From positions 1 to 25,704 of IMG/VR virus record IMGVR_UViG_3300043420_000883: a stretch of 25,704 nt of DNA; one strand, written 5' to 3'. Shown here one piece after another: positions 1-5,470 of this stretch; the stretch's first letter is position 1, and each line of letters begins with the position of its first letter. The stretch comes from a virus. A program made the translations under genes and the position numbers. Below the pieces are notes generated by a model that saw nothing but the letters and a program-made list of their open reading frames with translations, made no database searches and was not told the DNA's origin.

Positions 1-722
1 TCATCGAGTTTGCTGACAATATCCATCAGCACCTCGCGGTCATTCTCTGCAGCAAGCAGAGACTTGTTACGCTCGAAATCTACAACGTGAGCTTGCACAG
101 TAGGAGGAATGATGCTACCGTTGCTGATCAACTCAGGAGCAGGCACAGAAATCAACTCAGAACCATACACATCAGTATTGTGCATACTGATGTTGCCACC
201 ACGAAACTTAGGAGTAGCGGTGAAATAGTATGCGTTCTTAGCAGTCAGAGTAGCAGCAGCGACTTCCATGAAGAAGTCACGACGCACAGAGTTGTGCGCC
301 TCATCGTAATAGATGGTATCCACATCAATACCTGCCTCGTTGATGCGACGCAGAGAATTGTAGGTGGTGAAGATCAGTTGGTGAGTGTTAGCTGCCTTGC
401 ACACAGCAGCGTGACAACGAATCTCATCGATCTTGGTGGTGCTGTTGCCAACAACCTCACCGCTGTGAACGTGGAGAACACAGGCGTCAACCTTGCCGTT
501 CAGTTCTGCCCAGAACTCTTCATAGAGTTGGACCGACAACAGGATGCGAGGAGAGACCACTACGATCGTCTGAGGGGTCTCTGCCGCCTGCAGGCGACGC
601 AGACAGTCAAGGATCATCACAAGGGTCTTGCCGCCGCCTGTAGGGCAGGTGACACGACCGATAGCAGCAGTCAGCAGAGCATCGAGCATCCGCTGCTGGT
701 GAGGGCGTAGGGTGAAGGTCAT
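1..722 (-). CDS. SF2 DEAH-box DNA/RNA helicase, partial (3' end beyond window)
   Basis: This is the ATP-hydrolysing N-terminal RecA-like domain of a superfamily 2 helicase of the ResIII/DEAD-DEAH type. The frame stays open to the window edge, so only the first 240 residues are visible and the second helicase lobe is not seen. Motifs in order: Q-motif-like RPHQQ (6-10), Walker A CPTGGGKT (26-33), motif Ia VVSPR (55-59), motif Ib FTTYNSL (118-124), motif II DEAH (140-143) and motif III TATP (168-171). The DEAH box and the absence of an N-terminal extension before Walker A argue against T4 UvsW itself, which has a longer N-terminus. The likely role is remodelling nucleic acid during phage replication or recombination (inference from family). 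The ATG at 722 is the first Met before the Q motif; no Shine-Dalgarno sequence precedes it. Codon use is GC-rich compared with the structural genes. Confidence 0.88.
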   Translation of the reverse strand, partial: MTFTLRPHQQRMLDALLTAAIGRVTCPTGGGKTLVMILDCLRRLQAAETPQTIVVVSPRILLSVQLYEEFWAELNGKVDACVLHVHSGEVVGNSTTKIDEIRCHAAVCKAANTHQLIFTTYNSLRRINEAGIDVDTIYYDEAHNSVRRDFFMEVAAATLTAKNAYYFTATPKFRGGNISMHNTDVYGSELISVPAPELISNGSIIPPTVQAHVVDFERNKSLLAAENDREVLMDIVSKLD

Positions 723-757
723 GCGGTGCGCTGTTGATGAAATAAGTATAGGGCATG

Positions 758-779
758 AAAAAGGGGGCGCTGGGCCCCC
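758..779 (-). terminator. Intrinsic terminator after the ParB-like gene
   Basis: Read on the minus strand, a 6-bp all-G/C stem (GGGGGC at 774-779 pairing with GCCCCC at 763-768 around a 5-nt loop) is followed at once by five T residues (758-762). This is a textbook rho-independent terminator. It lies 13 nt after the ParB-like stop codon and ahead of the helicase gene, and should separate the two transcripts. Confidence 0.8.
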
Positions 780-789
780 ATGTGACAGT
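776..789 (-). repeat. 14-bp direct repeat, copy 1 (ACTGTCACATGGGG)
   Basis: This sequence is identical to 1874-1887. It lies directly after the stop codon of the ParB-like gene, and its G run forms the upstream arm of the terminator stem. The second copy occupies the matching place after the stop codon of the 75-aa gene. Confidence 0.8.
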
Positions 790-792
790 TGA

Positions 793-1779
793 TCAGGCGT
801 CCTGGTCAGGCGGGATCAAAGTATCAGGATCTTCTTCACCGATGATTTGCGGCACGAAGCCTTCAAGACTAAACATCTTGAAGTTGCTATCACGAAAACG
901 CATCTCAAACGCCTTCTCAAACAGTTCGTTGTAACGATCAACGTTCTTCTGAGCAGACTTGCGAACCTGTTCCAGATCTTCAGCCTGAACGTTTTGAGTA
1001 TAAGCTACCAACTTGGGGATAGAACCAGTTTCGATATGCTCTAGCGAAGAGAAGATAGCACGACGCAAATAAGTGTTGTTGCCACTAGCGTTGAAGGGAA
1101 CAATCACATCTCCATCCAGGTGCTTCTGAGCAAAAGAACGCACTTTGTTCGCATCAAAAGAAGCTACAGTAGTAGCACAGAGATGCGTCTTCAGAACTTT
1201 TTCAGAGATATCAGTAACTTGCTTTTGCGTGAAAGAGTGGGGGATGTTGTTCACCCAATCGATGCAGTTACCAAGAGAAGGGAGTTCTCCATTCTCTGAT
1301 TTTTGAGTGCTAACCCAAGCAGCGAGACGCTTCTTGAAGTCGTCTTGGGTAGCAGCTTTGCTGGGAGGGTGGTTGTTAGCACCCAGACCGATTTCATCAC
1401 GAACTTGTTGTTCTGTGAAACCTTCCTTTACTTCAACGATGTTGAAAACCCAGTGAGTGATACCAAGCTCAAGCAGAGACTGGTAACGGGTATAACCATC
1501 AATCAAAGAGAAAGTGTCAGCAAAGACGTAAGGAGGCTGAACGCTCACAAGCACACCGTTCACAAAGATGCTGGACTTGAGAGAATCTTTGTTGTTCTGA
1601 TCAGTACCAGTAGAACGAGCGATGTTGTTCTCATAACCACCAACAACGGTGTTGATGCTATCGAGACAAAGAGTGCGCCGCTCTTTTACGGTATAAGACT
1701 TGCCTTGCGGGAGGGCAAGCTTATCAAACCAGGAAGCTTCAGGAGCTACGGTGACAGAGGGAAGCTTGATGTATTCCAT
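793..1779 (-). CDS. ParB-like nuclease-domain protein
   Basis: This 328-aa protein carries a ParB/Srx-fold segment at about residues 70-118. It has a conserved-looking core, SLIDGYTRYQSLLELG (91-106), matching the ParB pattern of a strand, GxxR and a helix (Gly95, Arg98), followed by a strand VFNIVEV. The rest (about 119-328) is mostly helical and unrecognised, with an NNHPPSKAATQDDF stretch after the domain. Stand-alone ParB-like proteins are common in tailed phages, where they bind DNA or act as CTP/ATP-dependent nucleases or switches. There is no ParA partner here, so plasmid-style partition is unlikely. The gene stands alone as a transcription unit, with a sigma70 promoter at 1845-1873, a 5' stem-loop and its own terminator, which suggests early host-polymerase expression. 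ATG 1779 is chosen because it follows the predicted transcript start by about 58 nt; no clear ribosome site is seen. Domain call good, role unknown. Confidence 0.75.
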   Translation of the reverse strand: MEYIKLPSVTVAPEASWFDKLALPQGKSYTVKERRTLCLDSINTVVGGYENNIARSTGTDQNNKDSLKSSIFVNGVLVSVQPPYVFADTFSLIDGYTRYQSLLELGITHWVFNIVEVKEGFTEQQVRDEIGLGANNHPPSKAATQDDFKKRLAAWVSTQKSENGELPSLGNCIDWVNNIPHSFTQKQVTDISEKVLKTHLCATTVASFDANKVRSFAQKHLDGDVIVPFNASGNNTYLRRAIFSSLEHIETGSIPKLVAYTQNVQAEDLEQVRKSAQKNVDRYNELFEKAFEMRFRDSNFKMFSLEGFVPQIIGEEDPDTLIPPDQDA

Positions 1780-1810
1780 AGTAAAAAAGTAATTAGCAGT
1801 TTGCTTTGGT

Positions 1811-1838
1811 ATCAGTCGGTCGCTTTCGCTTGACTGAT
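1811..1838 (-). promoter_or_regulatory. 5'-terminal mRNA stem-loop of the ParB-like transcript
   Basis: On the minus strand, ATCAGTC (1832-1838) and GACTGAT (1811-1817) form a perfect 7-bp stem around a 14-nt loop. The loop itself contains GC-GAAA-GC, a GNRA-type tetraloop on a 2-bp stem. The stem starts at or within about 1 nt of the transcript start predicted from the -10 box at 1845-1850. It may protect the 5' end from RNase E-type decay or bind a regulator (inference). Confidence 0.6.
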
Positions 1839-1844
1839 GAGATT

Positions 1845-1873
1845 AATATAACACGATTTTGGGGAAGTGTCAA
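1845..1873 (-). promoter_or_regulatory. Sigma70-type promoter for the ParB-like gene
   Basis: On the minus strand, a consensus -35 box TTGACA (1868-1873) is separated by exactly 17 bp from a TATATT -10 box (1845-1850). The predicted start is near 1838, giving a leader of about 58 nt before ATG 1779. The -35 box sits in the 9-nt loop of a GGGG/CCCC inverted repeat (1861-1864 with 1874-1877). It is the best host-type promoter in the window and fits early-gene expression by unmodified host RNA polymerase. Confidence 0.78.
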
Positions 1874-1887
1874 CCCCATGTGACAGT
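1874..1887 (-). repeat. 14-bp direct repeat, copy 2 (ACTGTCACATGGGG)
   Basis: This sequence is identical to 776-789. Its G run can pair with CCCC at 1861-1864, but that hairpin is followed by A residues rather than T, and its loop contains the -35 box of the downstream promoter. It looks like a terminator module that has decayed or been converted into a promoter (inference). Confidence 0.75.
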
Positions 1888-1899
1888 CTTCTAACTGTC
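1882..1899 (-). repeat. Inverted repeat spanning the stop codon of the 75-aa gene
   Basis: GACAGT and ACTGTC form a perfect 6-bp stem with a 6-nt loop. The TAG stop codon (1891-1893) is in the loop, and the 3' arm overlaps the 14-bp repeat. No T run follows, so it is not a typical intrinsic terminator by itself. Confidence 0.5.
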
Positions 1900-2118
1900 C
1901 ACGGCATCAACGGAGGCGATGTCGCACACAGGCACCTCATGCTCATTAGCAATACGATACCAAGGCATCATCATACCATGATACTCAGGGTGTGCTTGAT
2001 ATTCTGTAGTGTATTCGAATTCACCCAGATACTTCACTTCACTCTCTGGGATATTGTGATCACGAAGCATCGCCTGAAGTTGCAGATGCGTCAGCTCATA
2101 TTGTGTGGGGACTTTCAT
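1891..2118 (-). CDS. Small hypothetical protein (75 aa)
   Basis: This 75-residue protein is not recognised. It is acidic and His/Met/Tyr-rich (for example YHGMMMPWYR at about 46-55), with no membrane segment, signal peptide or metal-binding CxxC. The reading frame is supported by its fit between flanking signals: a sigma70-like promoter with an overlapping palindrome precedes it, and a hairpin plus the 14-bp repeat follow its stop. Its base composition is like the ParB-like gene and unlike the AT-rich genes at higher coordinates. ATG 2118 is the first start after the predicted transcript start near 2134, which would leave a leader of about 15 nt with no ribosome-binding site. Short phage proteins in such early units often modify host functions, but nothing in the sequence shows that here. 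Confidence 0.6.
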   Translation of the reverse strand: MKVPTQYELTHLQLQAMLRDHNIPESEVKYLGEFEYTTEYQAHPEYHGMMMPWYRIANEHEVPVCDIASVDAVDS

Positions 2119-2130
2119 GCTGTTTCACAA

Positions 2131-2142
2131 GTGTCTAGACAC
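2131..2142. promoter_or_regulatory. Perfect 12-bp palindrome, operator-like
   Basis: GTGTCTAGACAC is a perfect palindrome in the 37-nt gap between the 75-aa and 309-aa genes. It overlaps the last bases of the candidate -10 box (2141-2146) and is centred near the predicted transcript start. That is where a dimeric repressor would block transcription. Operator function is inferred. Confidence 0.5.
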
Positions 2143-2170
2143 CATAGCATGAGGGTCAAGCGGTTGTCAA
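2141..2170 (-). promoter_or_regulatory. Candidate sigma70-type promoter for the 75-aa gene
   Basis: On the minus strand, TTGACA (2165-2170) lies 18 bp from TATGGT (2141-2146, 4 of 6 consensus positions). The -35 box is inside the 3' end of the 309-aa gene. A second TTGAC core (2155-2159) follows 11 bp on, one helical turn away, overlapping the stop codon of that gene. It is weaker than the promoter at 1845-1873 but on the expected face and distance. Confidence 0.5.
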
Positions 2171-3085
2171 GTCCTTGAATTCACTGATTTTTACTACATC
2201 TATGAATACACTAGTGTAGTTTCCATCTTGATCTATAAAGTATTCCAATGAAAATTTAGAATTACCGACACAAAGATTTCTGATAATTTCCGCATTTTCA
2301 TCAGTAATTAATCCATACTCTAAGAGCTTTTCTATACATAACTCCCTTCTCTCTGGTGTTTTATTAACAACAGTAGTAATCTTCACGTCATTTATTCTTT
2401 CTCCTGTAGATTTACTAAATGCTGGTCTTTCTACTGTAACTGGAAAATTAAATAATACTTTGAAAGACAAACTATTTTCATCTCGATATATTTTTGTGGT
2501 TCCACGAACTTTTGAATTTGATCCAGATGTGCAAAAGTCGTTCAACTTTACTAGTCCAATATTATCAGAGTAACCAGCAAGATTGTACATATCATCGTAT
2601 ATTGTTACAGAAGAGAAAGACAAATCTGAGTCGTATGATATTTTATTGATTCTGGTTATCATTTCATCGGTAATGTCAGTCATTCTGTCTATTCTTGACT
2701 TACACAAATCCAGATCTTCACACATTATCGAAGACGTATAATGTTTCCATGTATGAATAGACTGTTTTACAGTAGAATACCTAGAGGGACTAGTAAGTTC
2801 ATATGAAATGATATTGCCATCAACATGCTCTATATGTAAAAATTTATTGTGACTATAATGCGGTTCTTTTGCATGTAAATATCTGTATCTAAAAAATGCA
2901 TTGAATTTTTCAGCTGCTTCATCACTAAGAACAGGAAGATACCTACTGTCATATAGAGATGTATATCTCCACGGCATTCCCTCTGTGGTGGAAACGTATT
3001 CTCCAGTATTCAAATTATATCTCTCTGAGAGAAAGTAGTTATCGGAAAACATTTTAGTTTGATAGTATAATTTGACCCAACTCAT
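2156..3085 (-). CDS. Hypothetical protein (309 aa), last gene of the late block
   Basis: This protein of up to 309 residues is not recognised. It is soluble-looking and rich in Tyr, Ser and Asp, with no signal peptide, membrane helix or catalytic motif. A mixed alpha/beta pattern is visible: a helical part near residues 125-150 (DLDLCKSRIDRMTDITDEM) and strand-rich segments in the C-terminal half. From ATG 3085 it overlaps the upstream 115-aa gene by 32 nt. An alternative ATG at 3052 (Met12) starts one base after that gene's TAA and would remove the overlap. Neither start has a Shine-Dalgarno sequence, so the true N-terminus is uncertain. AT-rich composition groups it with the oxygenase block rather than the left-end early genes. 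It ends the co-oriented gene run that begins with tail-fibre genes. Confidence 0.7.
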   Translation of the reverse strand: MSWVKLYYQTKMFSDNYFLSERYNLNTGEYVSTTEGMPWRYTSLYDSRYLPVLSDEAAEKFNAFFRYRYLHAKEPHYSHNKFLHIEHVDGNIISYELTSPSRYSTVKQSIHTWKHYTSSIMCEDLDLCKSRIDRMTDITDEMITRINKISYDSDLSFSSVTIYDDMYNLAGYSDNIGLVKLNDFCTSGSNSKVRGTTKIYRDENSLSFKVLFNFPVTVERPAFSKSTGERINDVKITTVVNKTPERRELCIEKLLEYGLITDENAEIIRNLCVGNSKFSLEYFIDQDGNYTSVFIDVVKISEFKDLTTA

Positions 3086-3401
3086 TGTATAGAGAGAAAT
3101 GAATATAGAATTCTGGAGATGCTACATCACTTTGACTTTTTGGAAGACAATCATCTAAGAATTCTTCTGCTTGATAGATGTCATCAACTTCAACAAATAC
3201 AAATTCCGAATTTTTCAACGAATAGAACATATCGTCTGGAAGAATTTCTTTATAAAATTCCATCGATTCATTGATAGCATCAACATTCGAGCTATTATTC
3301 CACCCATAAGATCTAAGGTAAATTATGGGTTTGCCCTTTAATTTAGCATACCTTTCAATAAAATTATCAAAGAAAAAAAGTTCGTAATTTGAATACAGCA
3401 T
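3054..3401 (-). CDS. Hypothetical protein (115 aa)
   Basis: This small acidic alpha/beta protein is not recognised. Visible features are an aromatic N-terminus (NYELFFFDNFIERYAKL), an acidic central helix region (about 40-60), a strand EFVFVEVDD (about 66-74) and a helix AEEFLDDCLP. There is no signal peptide or transmembrane helix. It starts one base after the stop codon of the upstream oxygenase gene and its end overlaps the 309-aa gene, so the three are probably translated from one message by coupling. Its position in a block of oxygenases and a putative fibre-assembly factor suggests a virion-maturation accessory role, but that rests on context only. Confidence 0.68.
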   Translation of the reverse strand: MLYSNYELFFFDNFIERYAKLKGKPIIYLRSYGWNNSSNVDAINESMEFYKEILPDDMFYSLKNSEFVFVEVDDIYQAEEFLDDCLPKSQSDVASPEFYIHFSLYNELGQIILSN

Positions 3402-3402
3402 G

Positions 3403-3936
3403 TTACTTAATTAATAATTTCCAAGCGATAGTTACTCTTAAACCAGTAAAACTTCTGGACGGTCCTTCAGCGGCATGTGGAATTATTCCAGGAAATAATA
3501 ATGCCGTATTTGGATTGGGGACGTTAAAATAGAAATTACCATTTCCCAAAGAGAAGATAGTTTTCCCCGCCCAATCTACATTCCAAATATCATTTGCATA
3601 GAAGAGAAATGTTCTTCCGCGCTCATCATGCCAATCTTCATGAAAAGACCCCTTTGTTCCAAAAGTATGTCCATTTGCATAAACATCAAATAGTTCAAAA
3701 GATTGATTTGTCTTTTCTTCTATAATATTTAGAAGATGTTCTGTAAAGAATAGATCATCTTCTAAACCCATGACCCAAAAAGGATAAGATTTTTTATAGT
3801 TTGGATCACTCTCATGATAAGATCCATGACCAAATTTCCACTTTGGTTCATTAATTTTTTCAAGAATTTTTATGTAATCAGAATCGGAAAAGAAACTCTT
3901 ATACTGGATAATATCGCTTTGATTATAAGTCACCAT
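3403..3936 (-). CDS. 2-oxoglutarate/Fe(II)-dependent oxygenase (short form)
   Basis: This 177-aa double-stranded beta-helix oxygenase would couple decarboxylation of 2-oxoglutarate to hydroxylation of a substrate. The facial triad is visible as HED (His99, Asp101) and His154 in the FPGIIPHAAEGPSR stretch. Arg167 in LRVTIAWK is the probable 2-oxoglutarate carboxylate anchor. Between them is a FLFYAND segment followed by WAGKTIF, the spacing usual for phage and bacterial proteins of this family. The substrate is unknown; a protein side chain on a fibre protein is possible from context. The start has one of the few purine-rich leaders in the block (GAGAG ending about 3 nt before ATG). The first 14 nt overlap the end of the preceding oxygenase gene. 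A second candidate ligand pair (His103, Asp104) lies beside the HxD, so exact ligand assignment is not certain. Confidence 0.86.
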   Translation of the reverse strand: MVTYNQSDIIQYKSFFSDSDYIKILEKINEPKWKFGHGSYHESDPNYKKSYPFWVMGLEDDLFFTEHLLNIIEEKTNQSFELFDVYANGHTFGTKGSFHEDWHDERGRTFLFYANDIWNVDWAGKTIFSLGNGNFYFNVPNPNTALLFPGIIPHAAEGPSRSFTGLRVTIAWKLLIK

Positions 3937-4552
3937 ATTCTCTCATTAAATTGATTCTAAATTGTTCAAGTTGCTCAACTATGCTATCGTCTTTTAGCGA
4001 ATTAATATAATTTCCATATTCTATCAGATGATTTCGCATAAATGAATTTTTAACTATTGTCTCCATCCAACATACAAAGACATTTCTTTCTCCAAATTTG
4101 ACTTCATTGACCTTATGCCAAATTCCAGTTGGATATATTACAGCTTTTCCAGGACCTAACTTATATTGTATTTCCCTACTTCCCACTTTTAATACCAACT
4201 CTCCGCCATCATATTCAGAAGGGGAGTTGAGAAAACATGTCATACTATAATGAGCATTTACACCAGCAATAGGATATTCATCTATGTGATAACCATAATG
4301 CATTCCTTTAGTATATTTTAAAAAATATACTTGAGACATTTTTTTGAGAAGATAAACGGAGTATATCTTCTCACGCATAGAGAATTGGCAGTATTTGTTG
4401 AGATTACTGTACTGCCCGTCTGTTTTGTGTATTAAGTTATTTTTTATAGAGGATGAATTGCTTATATTCCCATTAACATATAACTCATTGCTCAATTTAG
4501 AATTAATATATTCAATCTGCTCATTATCAAATAAATCAATCTCAAATATCAT
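3923..4552 (-). CDS. PKHD-type 2OG-Fe(II) hydroxylase (PiuC/prolyl hydroxylase-like)
   Basis: This 209-aa non-haem iron oxygenase resembles the PKHD-type (PiuC/YbiX) and prolyl 4-hydroxylase families. The iron ligands are clear: HxD in YHIDEYP (His89, Asp91) and distal His146 in YPTGIWHKVNEV. Arg156 in FGERNVFVCW binds the 2-oxoglutarate C5 carboxylate. A typical core strand pair is present: SMTCFLN (103-109) followed by YDGGEL (114-119). The C-terminal 45 residues are helical, as in PiuC-like enzymes. Its ATG overlaps the stop of the upstream 302-aa gene by 4 nt (ATGA), indicating translational coupling. It differs from the other two oxygenases beside it, so the three are not recent duplicates. 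Confidence 0.9.
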   Translation of the reverse strand: MIFEIDLFDNEQIEYINSKLSNELYVNGNISNSSSIKNNLIHKTDGQYSNLNKYCQFSMREKIYSVYLLKKMSQVYFLKYTKGMHYGYHIDEYPIAGVNAHYSMTCFLNSPSEYDGGELVLKVGSREIQYKLGPGKAVIYPTGIWHKVNEVKFGERNVFVCWMETIVKNSFMRNHLIEYGNYINSLKDDSIVEQLEQFRINLMREYGDL

Positions 4553-5457
4553 TCTGCTATTTCCGAATCATCTGTATAGTACTTACTCCAATCCACTGGA
4601 ACAATGTCTTCAACTCCCAAGAGTTTCATTATTTCTAGAACTTTAGCATCAACGCGCTTTTTAGATTCTTTGTACATTCCAGACATGTTATAGATTGATT
4701 GTTTTCTGTCATTCATGAAATCTGTAGAGGCTTCTGCGTCATGAGTTACCCATTGATTTTGATCATTTGGATCCATAAATTCTGGGGCTGGGGTGACTCC
4801 ATCTTCTAGAAGTCCATTGGGATATAATTTTCTGTAATTTTTAGGATCAATGGGAATCTTGATATCACATGTCCATTTAAAAAATTCTAATGCTCCATCA
4901 AAATCATCAATTTTTTTCATCATTGATTGTCTTAAATGAGATCTCCATGCAATCCACATGTCTTTCTCGCCAGGATATGTATCCACAACATCAGGAAGAA
5001 CTCTCCAGTCAGACATCTGTAGAAGAGTATTTCTTTCTCTAACTTTTTTCAAATATCTTCTTTCGAAGAAAACAATGTCCTGATCAATCTCATCAATCTT
5101 TTGTTCGATCTTCAACTCTTTAATTTCAGTTAAAGCATCGAAAAATAATTTAATTTTATCACCAAGTTCTAATGCTTGTTCTTTTGAAGCTCCTTTGAAA
5201 TTATAAGTAGTCCAATAGCTAATTTTTTCTACTGCATCATATTTTAGTTTTCTTCGTTGGCAAAAATATTGCCCATTATTCTCTATAGAGAAAAATTCCA
5301 ACTTATCTCTGTCACTGTTCCAAAAAGAATCTATAACGCTAGAGAAAAATTTATCCCTAGTATCATTATCCATTTGGATTCTCAGTTCAGTTTGTGGAAA
5401 AATAATATAATTGTTGAGAAAGTCTGCTTGTAAAATTGTTTCTCTGGTGCTGATCAT
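4549..5457 (-). CDS. Putative tail-fibre assembly chaperone-like protein (302 aa)
   Basis: The central part looks like the phage tail-assembly-chaperone motif: a helix ending RERNTLLQMSDW (139-151), then LPDV (154-157), then WIAWRSHLRQ (168-177). This matches the family pattern of R-x-x-L-L-x-x-(S/T)-D-W, L-P-D, W-x-x-(Y/W)-R-x-x-L-R. A long charged helix, probably coiled coil (about 108-142), precedes it. The N-terminal 100 residues and the C-terminal part (about 180-302, with a DPKNYRKLYPNG segment and an acidic tail) are not recognised. At 302 aa it is longer than simple fibre-assembly chaperones, so it may be a fusion. It sits between two oxygenase genes directly downstream of the fibre genes, which fits a role in folding or trimerising those fibres. 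Function is by motif and context only. Confidence 0.72.
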   Translation of the reverse strand: MISTRETILQADFLNNYIIFPQTELRIQMDNDTRDKFFSSVIDSFWNSDRDKLEFFSIENNGQYFCQRRKLKYDAVEKISYWTTYNFKGASKEQALELGDKIKLFFDALTEIKELKIEQKIDEIDQDIVFFERRYLKKVRERNTLLQMSDWRVLPDVVDTYPGEKDMWIAWRSHLRQSMMKKIDDFDGALEFFKWTCDIKIPIDPKNYRKLYPNGLLEDGVTPAPEFMDPNDQNQWVTHDAEASTDFMNDRKQSIYNMSGMYKESKKRVDAKVLEIMKLLGVEDIVPVDWSKYYTDDSEIAE

Positions 5458-5470
5458 GGGGGGAACTCTT

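Noticed and set aside
87-710. Plus-strand open frame of about 207 codons opposite the helicase
   Set aside because: The minus-strand frame carries all SF2 helicase motifs in order; the plus-strand translation is low-complexity with no recognisable domain.
1-722. Identification of the helicase as T4 UvsW
   Set aside because: The box is DEAH rather than the UvsW-type sequence, and Walker A begins at residue 26 without the UvsW N-terminal domain. Only the broader SF2 assignment is supported.
741-773. Sigma70 promoter for the helicase (TATACT at 745-750 on the minus strand)
   Set aside because: The -10-like box is fair, but the -35 position falls in the terminator stem and has no match, and there is no extended -10. 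The evidence is not sufficient.
1303-1833. Plus-strand open frame of about 176 codons opposite the ParB-like gene
   Set aside because: It covers the minus-strand promoter and leader and has no domain; the ParB-like motif and signals support the minus strand.
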